From positions 1 to 12,111 of the forward strand of contig CAZYTO010000173.1 in NCBI GenBank assembly GCA_964650405.1: DNA of 12,111 nucleotides, given 5' to 3'. Below the pieces are notes generated by a model, which saw only the letters and a list, made by a program, of their open reading frames with translations, was not told where the DNA came from and did not search any database. This document shows, piece after piece, positions 1-6,068 of this stretch. Source of the DNA: CAZYTO01 sp964650405 (GTDB taxonomy: Bacteria; Acidobacteriota; Thermoanaerobaculia; Gp7-AA8). A program made the translations under genes and the position numbers. Position 1 is the first letter of the stretch, and each line of letters begins with the position of its first letter.

Positions 1-265
1 GGCCAGCTACCGCGGCGCGCTCGGCTGGGCGCTGTTCCGCCAGGCACCGGCGGATCGGCAGGCGATCGAGGCCGGGCTACGCGAGCTGCGTCGGGCCGTC
101 GACATGGAGCCGCACAACGCCTGGGTGCGCGTCTCGCTCGGGCGCTTCTACGCGGAGACCGGACGGCCCGACGAGGCGATCGCCGAGCTCGAGGACGCGC
201 TGCAGATCAACCCGGCCCTGCCCGATATCGAGGAAGAGATACGGCGGTTGCGAGGACACACATGA
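1..265 (+). CDS. TPR-repeat protein, C-terminal fragment (5' end outside window)
   Basis: The frame is open from base 2 and ends at the TGA at 263-265, giving about 87 residues. Near the C-terminus, the segment from NAWVRVSLGRFYAETGRPDE to the ALQINP motif has the helix-turn-helix spacing of a tetratricopeptide repeat (W/LG.Y...G..DEA...L..AL...P). An earlier half-repeat with ELRRAVDMEP precedes it. TPRs are protein-protein interaction modules, so the partner cannot be told from this piece. The stop overlaps the ATG of ilvE (ATGA), which suggests translational coupling in one operon. Because the N-terminus is missing, a domain such as DnaJ, a receiver or a kinase could lie upstream. The TPR call is fairly secure; the function is unknown. 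Confidence 0.65.
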   Translation, partial: ASYRGALGWALFRQAPADRQAIEAGLRELRRAVDMEPHNAWVRVSLGRFYAETGRPDEAIAELEDALQINPALPDIEEEIRRLRGHT

Positions 266-1140
266 TCAAATCCGACATCGCGTGGATGAACGGCAAGCTG
301 ATCCCGTTCGCCGAGGCCAAGGTCCACGTCAGCACGCACTCGCTGCACTACGGCCTGGCGTCGTTCGAGGGCATCCGTTGCTACAAGCGCGCCGACGGCC
401 GCAGCGCCGTGTTCCGCCTGCGCGAGCACATCGAGCGCCTGCTCGAGTCGGCGAAGATCGCCACGACCGACGTCACCTTCACGCGCGATCAGCTCGAGCA
501 GGGGTGCGTCGACACGCTCAAGGCGAACAAGCTGGAGGAGGCGTACATCCGCCCGCTCGTGTATCTGGGCGCCGGCGTGCTCGGGCTCGGGGCGACCAGC
601 AACCCGGTCGACGTCGCGATCATCGCGTTCCCGTGGGAGGTGCTGCTGGGCCAGGAGGGGATCAAGAACGGCGTCCGTGCCTGCATCTCCAGCTTCGTGC
701 GCGGTCACCTCAACCACACGATGAGCAAGGGCAAGATCTCGGGCCAGTACGTGAACTCCGTGCTGGCCAAGCGCGAGGCGCAGCGCCTCGGCTTCGAGGA
801 GGGCATCATGCTCGACTCCGACGGGCGCGTGTGCGAGGGCACGGGCGAGAACATCTTCATCGTCTACAAGGGCAAGCTGATGACCACGCCGCTGCACCTG
901 CCGATCCTGCCCGGCATCACGCGCGACAGCGTGCTGGTGCTGGCGCGCGAGGCGGGGCTCGACCCGGTCGAGGAGCCGTTCACGCGCGATATGCTCTACT
1001 GCGCGACCGAGGTGTTCATGACCGGCACCGCGAGCGAGGTGACGCCGGTGCGCGAGATCGACGCGCGGCCGATCGGCGACGGGAGACCCGGGCCGATCAC
1101 GAAAAAATTGCAGGACGCATTCTACAAGGCCGTGCGGGGC
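262..1140 (+). CDS. ilvE: Branched-chain amino acid aminotransferase IlvE, C-terminus lost
   Basis: A PLP-dependent class IV (fold type IV) aminotransferase that interconverts leucine, isoleucine or valine with their 2-oxo acids, using glutamate/2-oxoglutarate; cytoplasmic. Visible family motifs are WMNGKLIPFAEAKVHVSTHS with HYGLASFEGIRCY at residues 9-41, the probable Schiff-base lysine K158 in SKGKISGQYVNS, EGTGENIF at 192-199, LPGITRDSV at 216-224, and VFMTGTASEVTPVREID at 251-267. Homology holds through GPITKKLQDAFYKAVRG (residue 293). Family members are typically about 305-310 residues and end shortly after this with a WL..V-type tail. Here the frame enters a G/C-only stretch instead and has no stop until 3840, because it runs through the next genes. 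The end given is the last residue that looks like IlvE. The ATG at 262 overlaps the upstream TPR stop. Identity is secure; the 3' end is damaged or misassembled. Confidence 0.9.
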
Positions 1141-1189
1141 CCGGGGGTGGCTGGCGGGGGGGGAGGCCCGGGCCGGCGGCAACGCGGCC
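1136..1189 (+). other. Anomalous G/C-only junction between ilvE and the regulator fragment
   Basis: This segment is almost pure G and C. It has a run of eight G at 1156-1163 and two copies of GGCCCGGG at 1138-1145 and 1165-1172. To the left, the reading frame matches IlvE up to residue 293; to the right, frame 2 matches an OmpR-type DNA-binding domain. The IlvE tail and stop and the whole receiver domain (roughly 350-400 bp expected) are absent. A real deletion through short repeats, or an assembly or consensus error at the homopolymer, would both explain this. The sequence alone does not separate them. Confidence 0.6.
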
Positions 1190-1507
1190 GTGCCCCGCGA
1201 GCCGGAGATCCTCGAGGCCGGCGACTGCCGCATCGACCTCGGCCGCCTCCAAGCCTCGCGCAACGGAACGATGGTCCCGCTTACGCCGCGGGAGGCGGGC
1301 ATCCTGCGCTGGCTCTACCGCCATCGCACCCGCGCCGTCCTGCGCAACGAGCTGCTGACCCAGGTGTGGGGAGCCAGCGACGAGCTCGAGACGCGCACGG
1401 TCGACCAGACCATTGCCAACCTCCGCCAGAAGATCGAGCTCGACCCGGCCGCGCCGCGAATCATCGTCACGGTCAAAGGTACGGGCTACGCATGGGGGAC
1501 GCCGTGA
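1190..1507 (+). CDS. OmpR/PhoB-type winged-helix DNA-binding domain; receiver domain missing
   Basis: This frame encodes about 105 residues from a GTG. A short beta segment (CRIDLGRLQASRNGTMVPLT) precedes LTPREAGILRWLYRHRTRAV, then ELLTQVWG, TRTVDQTIANLRQKIELDP and a C-terminal hairpin IIVTVKGTGYAWG. These are the landmarks of the OmpR/PhoB effector domain: the TPRE helix, the transactivation loop with VWG, the R-TVD..I..LR.K recognition helix and the G.GY wing. Full OmpR regulators are about 225 residues with an N-terminal phospho-receiver; none is encoded upstream in any frame. The GTG start is only the first available start codon and is probably not a natural one. The stop overlaps the start of the downstream kinase gene, the usual arrangement for a cognate pair. 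Most likely it is the 3' half of a complete regulator gene cut at the junction. A natural stand-alone effector is less likely. Confidence 0.75.
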   Translation: MPREPEILEAGDCRIDLGRLQASRNGTMVPLTPREAGILRWLYRHRTRAVLRNELLTQVWGASDELETRTVDQTIANLRQKIELDPAAPRIIVTVKGTGYAWGTP

Positions 1508-3840
1508 AGCGCTCCCTGCTCGTCGTGGCCCTGCTCCTCGTCGCGGCCGGCGTGCCGTGCACCCTCTGGTTCGTCTCCGGCTCGCGCGCAGCGGAGCGCG
1601 AGTCCGCGCGCACCGTCCAGCAGGCGCGCGACGACACCACCGCGGCGACGCGGACGGCGGCCGCGCAGCTCGGCGCCCGCCTGGAGAAACTGCGCCTGAG
1701 CGAATCGCAGCGGCCGTACTTCCACTACCAGAACCTCATGCACGACCCGCGCGGCGCGAGCCAGGGCCTCTCCGTCGTCCCGTCGCCGCTGGCACAGGGA
1801 CCGGCCGACCCGCTCATCCTCACGCACTTCCAGATCGACGCCGCAGGGCGCGTGACGATGCCGACGCTCAACGAAGAGGTGCGGGAGCTCGATGCGCCCG
1901 ACGTGACGCGGCAGCTCGCCATCCGCAACACGCTGCGCGCCGCGGAACCTGAGCTCCTCCGCGGCGGTGCCGCCCGCCTCGCTTCGCTGCAGGCCGAGGT
2001 CGCTGCCCGGAAGAGCGCGGGCGGCGCTGCCTCCGCCGCTGACGCCGCGGTACGGCAACCCGAGGCTCCCCTTGCCGCTGAGCCCCGGACCAGGCAGGTC
2101 CAAATCGCGGCGCAGCGCGACACGCGGCCGGCCATGGCCTTGTCCCCCGCCACGACCAGAGAGAAGGCCGGGGACAAGGTGCCAAAGGCGGACGAGGGAA
2201 CCGGCACGCCCGCCCCGCAACCCGCCGTTGCACCGAACGCCGTCCAGCCCAAATCGCCGCCGCCTGACATTCCGGTAGCGCGCGATCCCTGGTCCGTCCT
2301 CCAGCAGGCGCCCGCGGTTCAGGTCGACCGGATCCACAGCGGCGGCCGCGTGACTCGCACCGACCCGCAGAGCTCCGGGCAGCAGAGCAACTACAGCAGC
2401 AAGGGCCAGCAGACCGATTCCTGGAATTCCGGCCTCCAGATCTCGTCACAGACTGCATCCCAGCAAAGCCTGCAGAACAACGCGCTGCAGTCGCGAACGG
2501 CTGCGCCGGCAGAAGCGCAAGCCGCCAACGTACGGAGCGTCGAGCCAAAGAACGTCGAGCCAAAGAACGCCGAGCCAAAGAATCCGCCGCAACCCGCACC
2601 CCCGACCCAGCAGGAGGCCGTCAGCGTCAACGTCCAGAAGCTCGATCCCGGCTCGTTCGCCCAGAACGCGCAGTCGAACATCGTCTACAACAACCTGAAA
2701 GCATCCGCCGCGGCGAAGCCGAAACCGAAGCTGCCGCCGCGGCGAGCTCCTGACGTGGAGATCTCCACGGACGATTTCGTCTGGAGCTCGATGGCCGTGG
2801 GCGGCAGGCCCGCATTGGTCGCACTGCGTTCCGTGGTCACACCTGACGCGGCCTTGCTGCAAGGCTTCGTCATCAGCGAGGCGGCGATCGCCGAAGCGGT
2901 CCACGGTGCCGGTCGCCCTTCGTCGGGCGCGGCCGGGCCGTCAAACGGCACGCCGACAGGCATGATCGGCCTGCCGATCGGCACGACCGGCTGGACTCTC
3001 GACGTCGACGATCGCGGCGCCGTCGCGGCGGCGAAGGCCCGGGCGAACGACATCCGCCACGCCTTCCAGCGGACGTTCTACGGCGGCATCACCGCCGCGG
3101 CCCTGGCCATTATCGCCGTGGCCGTCCTCGTCTGGCGCAGCGAGCGACTGGCTCGCGAGCGCGCGCAGTTCGCCGCGGCCGCCGCACACGAGTTGCGTAC
3201 CCCGCTGGCCGGCCTGCGGCTCTACGGCGACATGCTCGCCCACCAGTTGGGCGATCCGGATCGCTCGCGGCTCTACGCGCAGCATGTCTCCGAGGAGGCC
3301 GACCGCCTTGGCCGTGTCGTAGCCAACATGCTCGAGTTCACCCGGCTCGAGCGCGGCTCGCTCACCGTCAAGCGCGAGCCGGGCGACCTCGCCGGCGTCG
3401 TTCGCGACTGCGTCGAGCAGCTCCGCCCGGCCCTGGAGCTGGCCGGCTGCCAGGTCGACGTCACCGTCGCCGGCGACTTGCCGCCTGTCGCTTTCGACCG
3501 CGACGCCGTGCACCACATCGTGCAGAACCTCCTCGACAACGCCGAGAAGTACTCGCGCCCCAGCGCCGACCGACGCGTGGAGATCGACCTCACTCGCGTG
3601 AACGGACACGCCCTGCTCACCGTCAGCGACCGCGGCGTCGGCGTCGACGCCCGGACGGCCCGGCACCTCTTCCTCCCGTTCGAGCGCGGTGCCGCCGGCG
3701 ACGCACCCGCCGGCCTCGGCCTGGGTCTCGTCCTCGTCAAGGCCCTCGCCGAGGCGCATGGCGGCGACGTGAGCTGGCAGGCGCGGAGCGGCGGCGGCAC
3801 GACCTTCTCCGTCCGCCTCCCGGCTTTTTACACACCTTAG
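1492..3840 (+). CDS. Membrane sensor histidine kinase with a long low-complexity sensor region
   Basis: Sensor kinase of about 782 residues, cognate to the OmpR-type regulator just upstream. TM1 is about residues 8-27 and TM2 about 532-550. The HisKA H-box AAAAAHELRTPLAGLRLYGD carries the phosphoacceptor H566. The HATPase region follows: N-box HHIVQNLLDNAEKYSR with N679, G1 box DRGVGVD starting at D713, and G2 box GLGLGL around 741. There is no recognisable HAMP domain; H566 lies about 16 residues after TM2. The roughly 500-residue region between the TMs is mostly unlike a folded sensor. It is Ala/Pro/Lys-rich, with a Gln/Ser/Asn-rich block at about 293-335 and three tandem EPKN repeats at 350-364. 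A short ordered-looking segment (about 421-525) precedes TM2. The start is uncertain: ATG at 1492 overlaps the regulator by 16 nt, while GTG at 1504 would give a GTGA overlap with GGGGGA just upstream. Confidence 0.9.
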   Translation: MGDAVKRSLLVVALLLVAAGVPCTLWFVSGSRAAERESARTVQQARDDTTAATRTAAAQLGARLEKLRLSESQRPYFHYQNLMHDPRGASQGLSVVPSPLAQGPADPLILTHFQIDAAGRVTMPTLNEEVRELDAPDVTRQLAIRNTLRAAEPELLRGGAARLASLQAEVAARKSAGGAASAADAAVRQPEAPLAAEPRTRQVQIAAQRDTRPAMALSPATTREKAGDKVPKADEGTGTPAPQPAVAPNAVQPKSPPPDIPVARDPWSVLQQAPAVQVDRIHSGGRVTRTDPQSSGQQSNYSSKGQQTDSWNSGLQISSQTASQQSLQNNALQSRTAAPAEAQAANVRSVEPKNVEPKNAEPKNPPQPAPPTQQEAVSVNVQKLDPGSFAQNAQSNIVYNNLKASAAAKPKPKLPPRRAPDVEISTDDFVWSSMAVGGRPALVALRSVVTPDAALLQGFVISEAAIAEAVHGAGRPSSGAAGPSNGTPTGMIGLPIGTTGWTLDVDDRGAVAAAKARANDIRHAFQRTFYGGITAAALAIIAVAVLVWRSERLARERAQFAAAAAHELRTPLAGLRLYGDMLAHQLGDPDRSRLYAQHVSEEADRLGRVVANMLEFTRLERGSLTVKREPGDLAGVVRDCVEQLRPALELAGCQVDVTVAGDLPPVAFDRDAVHHIVQNLLDNAEKYSRPSADRRVEIDLTRVNGHALLTVSDRGVGVDARTARHLFLPFERGAAGDAPAGLGLGLVLVKALAEAHGGDVSWQARSGGGTTFSVRLPAFYTP
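2539..2583 (+). repeat. Three tandem 15-bp repeats inside the kinase sensor region
   Basis: Units at 2539-2553, 2554-2568 and 2569-2583 read GTCGAGCCAAAGAAC, the same again, and GCCGAGCCAAAGAAT. They encode VEPKN, VEPKN and AEPKN in frame, so copy-number change would keep the kinase frame open. The unit contains fewer G/C than its surroundings. Confidence 0.9.
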
Positions 3841-3901
3841 ACGGACGGCGGGCGCCCGCGGCACCACGTTGTATGCAGCGCCTGCTGAAGGCCGCGCACC
3901 G

Positions 3902-3975
3902 GGTTGCGAGGTCACGAGGTTGCGGGGTTGCCGAGGCTTCACCCCGTAACCTCGCAACCTCGTAACCCCGCAACC
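3902..3975. repeat. Inverted pair of degenerate 8-bp tandem arrays (GGTTRCGR)
   Basis: The left arm, 3902-3933, is four octamers: GGTTGCGA, GGTCACGA, GGTTGCGG, GGTTGCCG. The right arm, about 3942-3975, is the same word on the other strand: GTAACCTC, GCAACCTC, GTAACCCC, GCAACC. The arms can pair over about 30 nt with few mismatches around a loop of roughly 8 nt. The element lies between the kinase stop (3840) and the Shine-Dalgarno site of the next gene. A transcript hairpin or partial terminator is possible, but no U-tract follows. Nothing else is seen in 3841-3989. Confidence 0.85.
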
Positions 3976-4004
3976 AATCACCGGCGCCCAAAGGAGGTTC
4001 ACCC

Positions 4005-5249
4005 ATGTCACGCTGGCTGCCCACTCTCGCCCCTCTCACCCTGCTGCTCGCCGCTGCCGCCTTCGCCGGACGCCCGGATGCCCCGGCGACCCAGCGCGCG
4101 CTCTCGACCTCGGCACAGGAGGCCGATGCCGCCATCGCCGAATTGCAGTCGCGCGGCCAGGCAGGCGTCGACGCCCTCGCGGCGGCCGGCGCGAAGCTCA
4201 CCGACCCCGCGGAGGTCGCCCGCTATCGCGCGGCGCTCGACCGTGTCTGCCGCCAGCGCGACTGCTACACCTCGCGGCTCTACTGGTACACCGACCTCGC
4301 CGCAGCCCAGGCGGAGGCGCGCGCGCAGCACAAGCCCATCCTCTCCCTCCGCCTCCTCGGCCAGCTCGACGATGAGCTCAGTTGCGCCAACAGCCGCTTC
4401 TTCCGAACCACCCTCTATCCCGACCGCCGGATCTCCTACACCCTGCGCCAGAACTTCATCCTGCACTGGAGCTCTGAGCGCCCCGTGCCGCGCGTCACCA
4501 TCGACTTCGGCGACGGCCGCAAGCTCTGCAGCACCATCACCGGCAACAGCGCCCACTACCTCCTCGACGCGGACGGTACGCCCCTCGACGTGATTCCGGG
4601 GCTCTACTCACCCGACGCCTTCCTCAAGCAGCTCGACGACCTGCAGGTCCTTTCCGCCAACTACGCGAAGAGCCCCAATCCGCGCGCCTGGCTGCGCCAG
4701 TACCACACCGTCCGGTTCACCGCCCTGCGCGAGAGCCGCAACGCGGAGCTGCGGTTGGTCCGCGTGCCGGCGCCGCCGCCCGCACCTGCCGACCCCCTGA
4801 AAACGCTGGCGGGCACGGCCTCGCAACTGGCCATGACCAAGAGCGTGCTGGAAAGGCCGCTCCTCCGCGATCTCGGCCAGCCCGTCAACGAGTCCACCTG
4901 GAAGAAGGTGTCCACCATGCACGCCGGCGAAGTGCAATTCGACCCGATCGCGCTGGCCCTCATGAAGGAAAAGGCGCCGAACTTCTCGGCAGCGACTCTG
5001 GCCCGCCTGAAGCAGACCGTCGCCCAGGACACCGCACGCAACGAATACGACCTGCACCTCCGCATCCATCAATGGTTCGGGAACGGCGAGAACCCGGCCG
5101 CATTCGAAGACCTAAACCGGCGCGTCTACGCGGAGCTCTTCCTCACACCCCGAACCGACCCCTGGCTCGGCCTCGTCGACAACAGCACCTATTCCGCGAT
5201 TGCGGGCGGAGGAGTGATCGGCTCGGTAGACCGCGGCCCATCCCGTTGA
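4005..5249 (+). CDS. Secreted protein with a thioredoxin-fold-like domain
   Basis: A 414-residue protein with a clear Sec signal peptide (MSRWLPTLAPLTLLLAAAAF, cleavage likely after AFA at residue 22). The start is fixed by AAAGGAGG at 3990-3997, 7 nt before the ATG. Residues about 92-230 resemble a thioredoxin-like fold: WYTDLAAAQAEARAQHKPIL fits the helix and strand that precede a thioredoxin active site, and HYLLDADGTPLDVIPGLYSP fits the later strand, turn and G-Y-P segment before the last helix. The active-site position (about 117-132, GQLDDELSCANSRFFR) has no CXXC. The four mature cysteines are C82, C87, C127 and C175, so canonical disulfide exchange is not supported. The C-terminal half (about 240-414) is not recognised; it includes TMHAGEVQFDPIALALMKEK and ends near DPWLGLVDNSTYSA. 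Location is periplasmic or extracellular by inference. The gene appears monocistronic, flanked by repeat elements on both sides. Confidence 0.6.
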   Translation: MSRWLPTLAPLTLLLAAAAFAGRPDAPATQRALSTSAQEADAAIAELQSRGQAGVDALAAAGAKLTDPAEVARYRAALDRVCRQRDCYTSRLYWYTDLAAAQAEARAQHKPILSLRLLGQLDDELSCANSRFFRTTLYPDRRISYTLRQNFILHWSSERPVPRVTIDFGDGRKLCSTITGNSAHYLLDADGTPLDVIPGLYSPDAFLKQLDDLQVLSANYAKSPNPRAWLRQYHTVRFTALRESRNAELRLVRVPAPPPAPADPLKTLAGTASQLAMTKSVLERPLLRDLGQPVNESTWKKVSTMHAGEVQFDPIALALMKEKAPNFSAATLARLKQTVAQDTARNEYDLHLRIHQWFGNGENPAAFEDLNRRVYAELFLTPRTDPWLGLVDNSTYSAIAGGGVIGSVDRGPSR

Positions 5250-5252
5250 GGG

Positions 5253-5287
5253 GCGAACCGCGAACAGCGAACCGCGAATCAGCGACC
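5253..5287 (+). repeat. Degenerate 7-bp tandem array (GCGAACC/GCGAACA)
   Basis: Consecutive units GCGAACC, GCGAACA, GCGAACC, GCGAATCA, GCGACC begin 4 bp after the stop of the upstream gene. A partial version recurs at about 5401-5426 at the end of the first 139-bp unit. A closely related array on the same strand closes the repeat block at 5986-6020. Confidence 0.8.
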
Positions 5288-5715
5288 ATGACAAGGGGCC
5301 GGCGATTCGCCGCGCCCCTTGTGCTCTCAAGCGCCCTGCGCGCCTCCCGTTGGAAGGGTTTGTGGAGGACGGACAATCCTGTCCGTCGAATGGTGAATTC
5401 GCGAACCGAACCGCGATTACTCGACCATGACAAGGGGCCGGCAATTCGCCGCGCCCCTTGTGCTCTCGAGCGCCTTGCGCGCCTCCCGTTGGAAGGGTTT
5501 GTGGAGGACGGACAATCCTGTCCGTCGAATNNNNNNNNNNNNNNNNNNNNNNNNNNNNNNNNNNNNNNNNNNNNNNNNNNNNNNNNNNNNNNNNNNNNNN
5601 NNNNNNNNNNNNNNNNNNNNNNNNNNNNNNTGCGCGCCTCCCGTTGGAAGGGTTTGTGGAGGACGGACAATCCTGTCCGTCGAATCGTGAATCCGCCCCA
5701 ATGCCGGCCTCGGGA
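5286..5715 (+). repeat. Tandem 139-bp repeat A (two full copies, one partial) with hairpin and palindrome
   Basis: CCATGACAAGGGGCC starts at 5286 and recurs at 5425, a period of 139 bp; the two copies differ at only a few bases over the compared stretch. Each full copy has a long imperfect hairpin (5291-5322 and 5430-5461; outer arms ACAAGGGGC / GCCCCTTGT), the word CGCGCCTCCCGTTGGAAGGG, and the 20-nt palindrome (5368-5387 and 5507-5526). After gap 1 a third copy resumes at 5631 with palindrome 5662-5681. It then changes into the tail used by the 88-bp family (5686-5715). Confidence 0.92.
5531..5630. other. Assembly gap 1 (100 N) inside repeat A
   Basis: Exactly 100 N, the usual placeholder for a gap of unknown size. 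The left flank ends TCCGTCGAAT and the right flank begins TGCGCGCCTCCC. In the complete copy these two points are 84 bp apart, so the real missing sequence is predicted to be 84 bp plus a whole number of 139-bp units. Confidence 0.95.
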
Positions 5716-5959
5716 NNNNNNNNNNNNNNNNNNNNNNNNNNNNNNNNNNNNNNNNNNNNNNNNNNNNNNNNNNNNNNNNNNNNNNNNNNNNNNNNNNNNN
5801 NNNNNNNNNNNNNNNCGTTCTCTCGGGGGGACGGACAGGATTGTCCGTCCTCCACAACCTGGCCGCGGAGAATCGTGAATCCGCCCCAATGCCGGCCTCG
5901 GGACGTTCTCTCGGGGGGACGGACAGGATTGTCCGTCCTCCACAACCTGGCCGCGGAGC
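5686..5959 (+). repeat. Tandem 88-bp repeat B with palindrome in the opposite orientation
   Basis: CGTTCTCTCGGGG starts at 5816 and recurs at 5904, a period of 88 bp. Each copy has the palindrome in the reverse sense (GACGGACAGGATTGTCCGTC at 5830-5849 and 5918-5937), then CTCCACAACCTGGCCGCGGA. The tail AATCGTGAATCCGCCCCAAT...GGCCTCGGGA is present left of gap 2 (5684-5715) and between the two copies (5870-5903). With the flanking GG/CC pairs the hairpin reaches about 12 bp, including one G-U, longer than the 8-bp stem in repeat A. No U-tract follows, so a classic terminator is not supported. Confidence 0.92.
5716..5815. other. Assembly gap 2 (100 N) inside repeat B
   Basis: Exactly 100 N. The left flank ends GGCCTCGGGA and the right flank begins CGTTCTCTCG, and these two words are directly adjacent in the intact unit boundary at 5903/5904. 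The real missing sequence is therefore predicted to be zero or a whole number of 88-bp units. Confidence 0.95.
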
Positions 5960-5985
5960 GACGGCATCTCAAACCCAGCCACGCC

Positions 5986-6020
5986 GCGATCAGCGATCAG
6001 CGATCACCGAACAGCGACCC
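5986..6020 (+). repeat. Degenerate 7-bp tandem array (GCGATCA)
   Basis: Five consecutive heptamers: GCGATCA three times, then CCGAACA and GCGACCC. It shares its word and orientation with the array at 5253-5287 on the other side of the repeat block. It lies about 50 bp upstream of the dipeptidase start. Confidence 0.85.
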
Positions 6021-6068
6021 GAGGTACCATACGCCGCTCCTATTGCCATCGGGAGATCGACCGCATCG

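Larger units (their letters stand above)
5250..6068. other. Gene-free repeat block of about 820 bp with two assembly gaps
   Basis: No credible gene is seen between the stop at 5249 and the dipeptidase ATG at 6069. The block holds, in order: a 7-bp array, two full 139-bp units and one partial one around gap 1, 88-bp units around gap 2, and a second 7-bp array. The open frames here, on both strands, are repeat translations (for instance VEDGQSCPS on one strand and DGQDCPSST on the other) and have no independent coding support. Confidence 0.85.

Noticed and set aside
148..1302. Long minus-strand open frame (384 codons) opposite ilvE
   Set aside because: It mirrors a well-supported gene in GC-rich DNA; its product is Arg/Ala/His-rich with no family features.
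262..3840. A genuine 1192-residue aminotransferase-kinase fusion protein
   Set aside because: The middle part (about residues 294-410) is an out-of-frame reading of the OmpR DNA-binding domain, so the continuous frame is accidental.
3855..3880. Possible sigma-54 promoter (GGCAC...TTG...GC) upstream of the secreted protein
   Set aside because: The GG and GC pairs are not 10 nt apart, so the -24/-12 geometry fails.
5072..5982. Open frames on both strands through the repeat block, giving repeated peptides such as VEDGQSCPS and DGQDCPSST
   Set aside because: They are translations of the palindromic element and the N gaps in several frames; there is no start signal or codon bias, and the same peptides arise in unrelated contexts.
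5250..6068. CRISPR array
   Set aside because: Units are 139 and 88 bp with nearly identical whole units and no unique spacers, and no cas genes are present.
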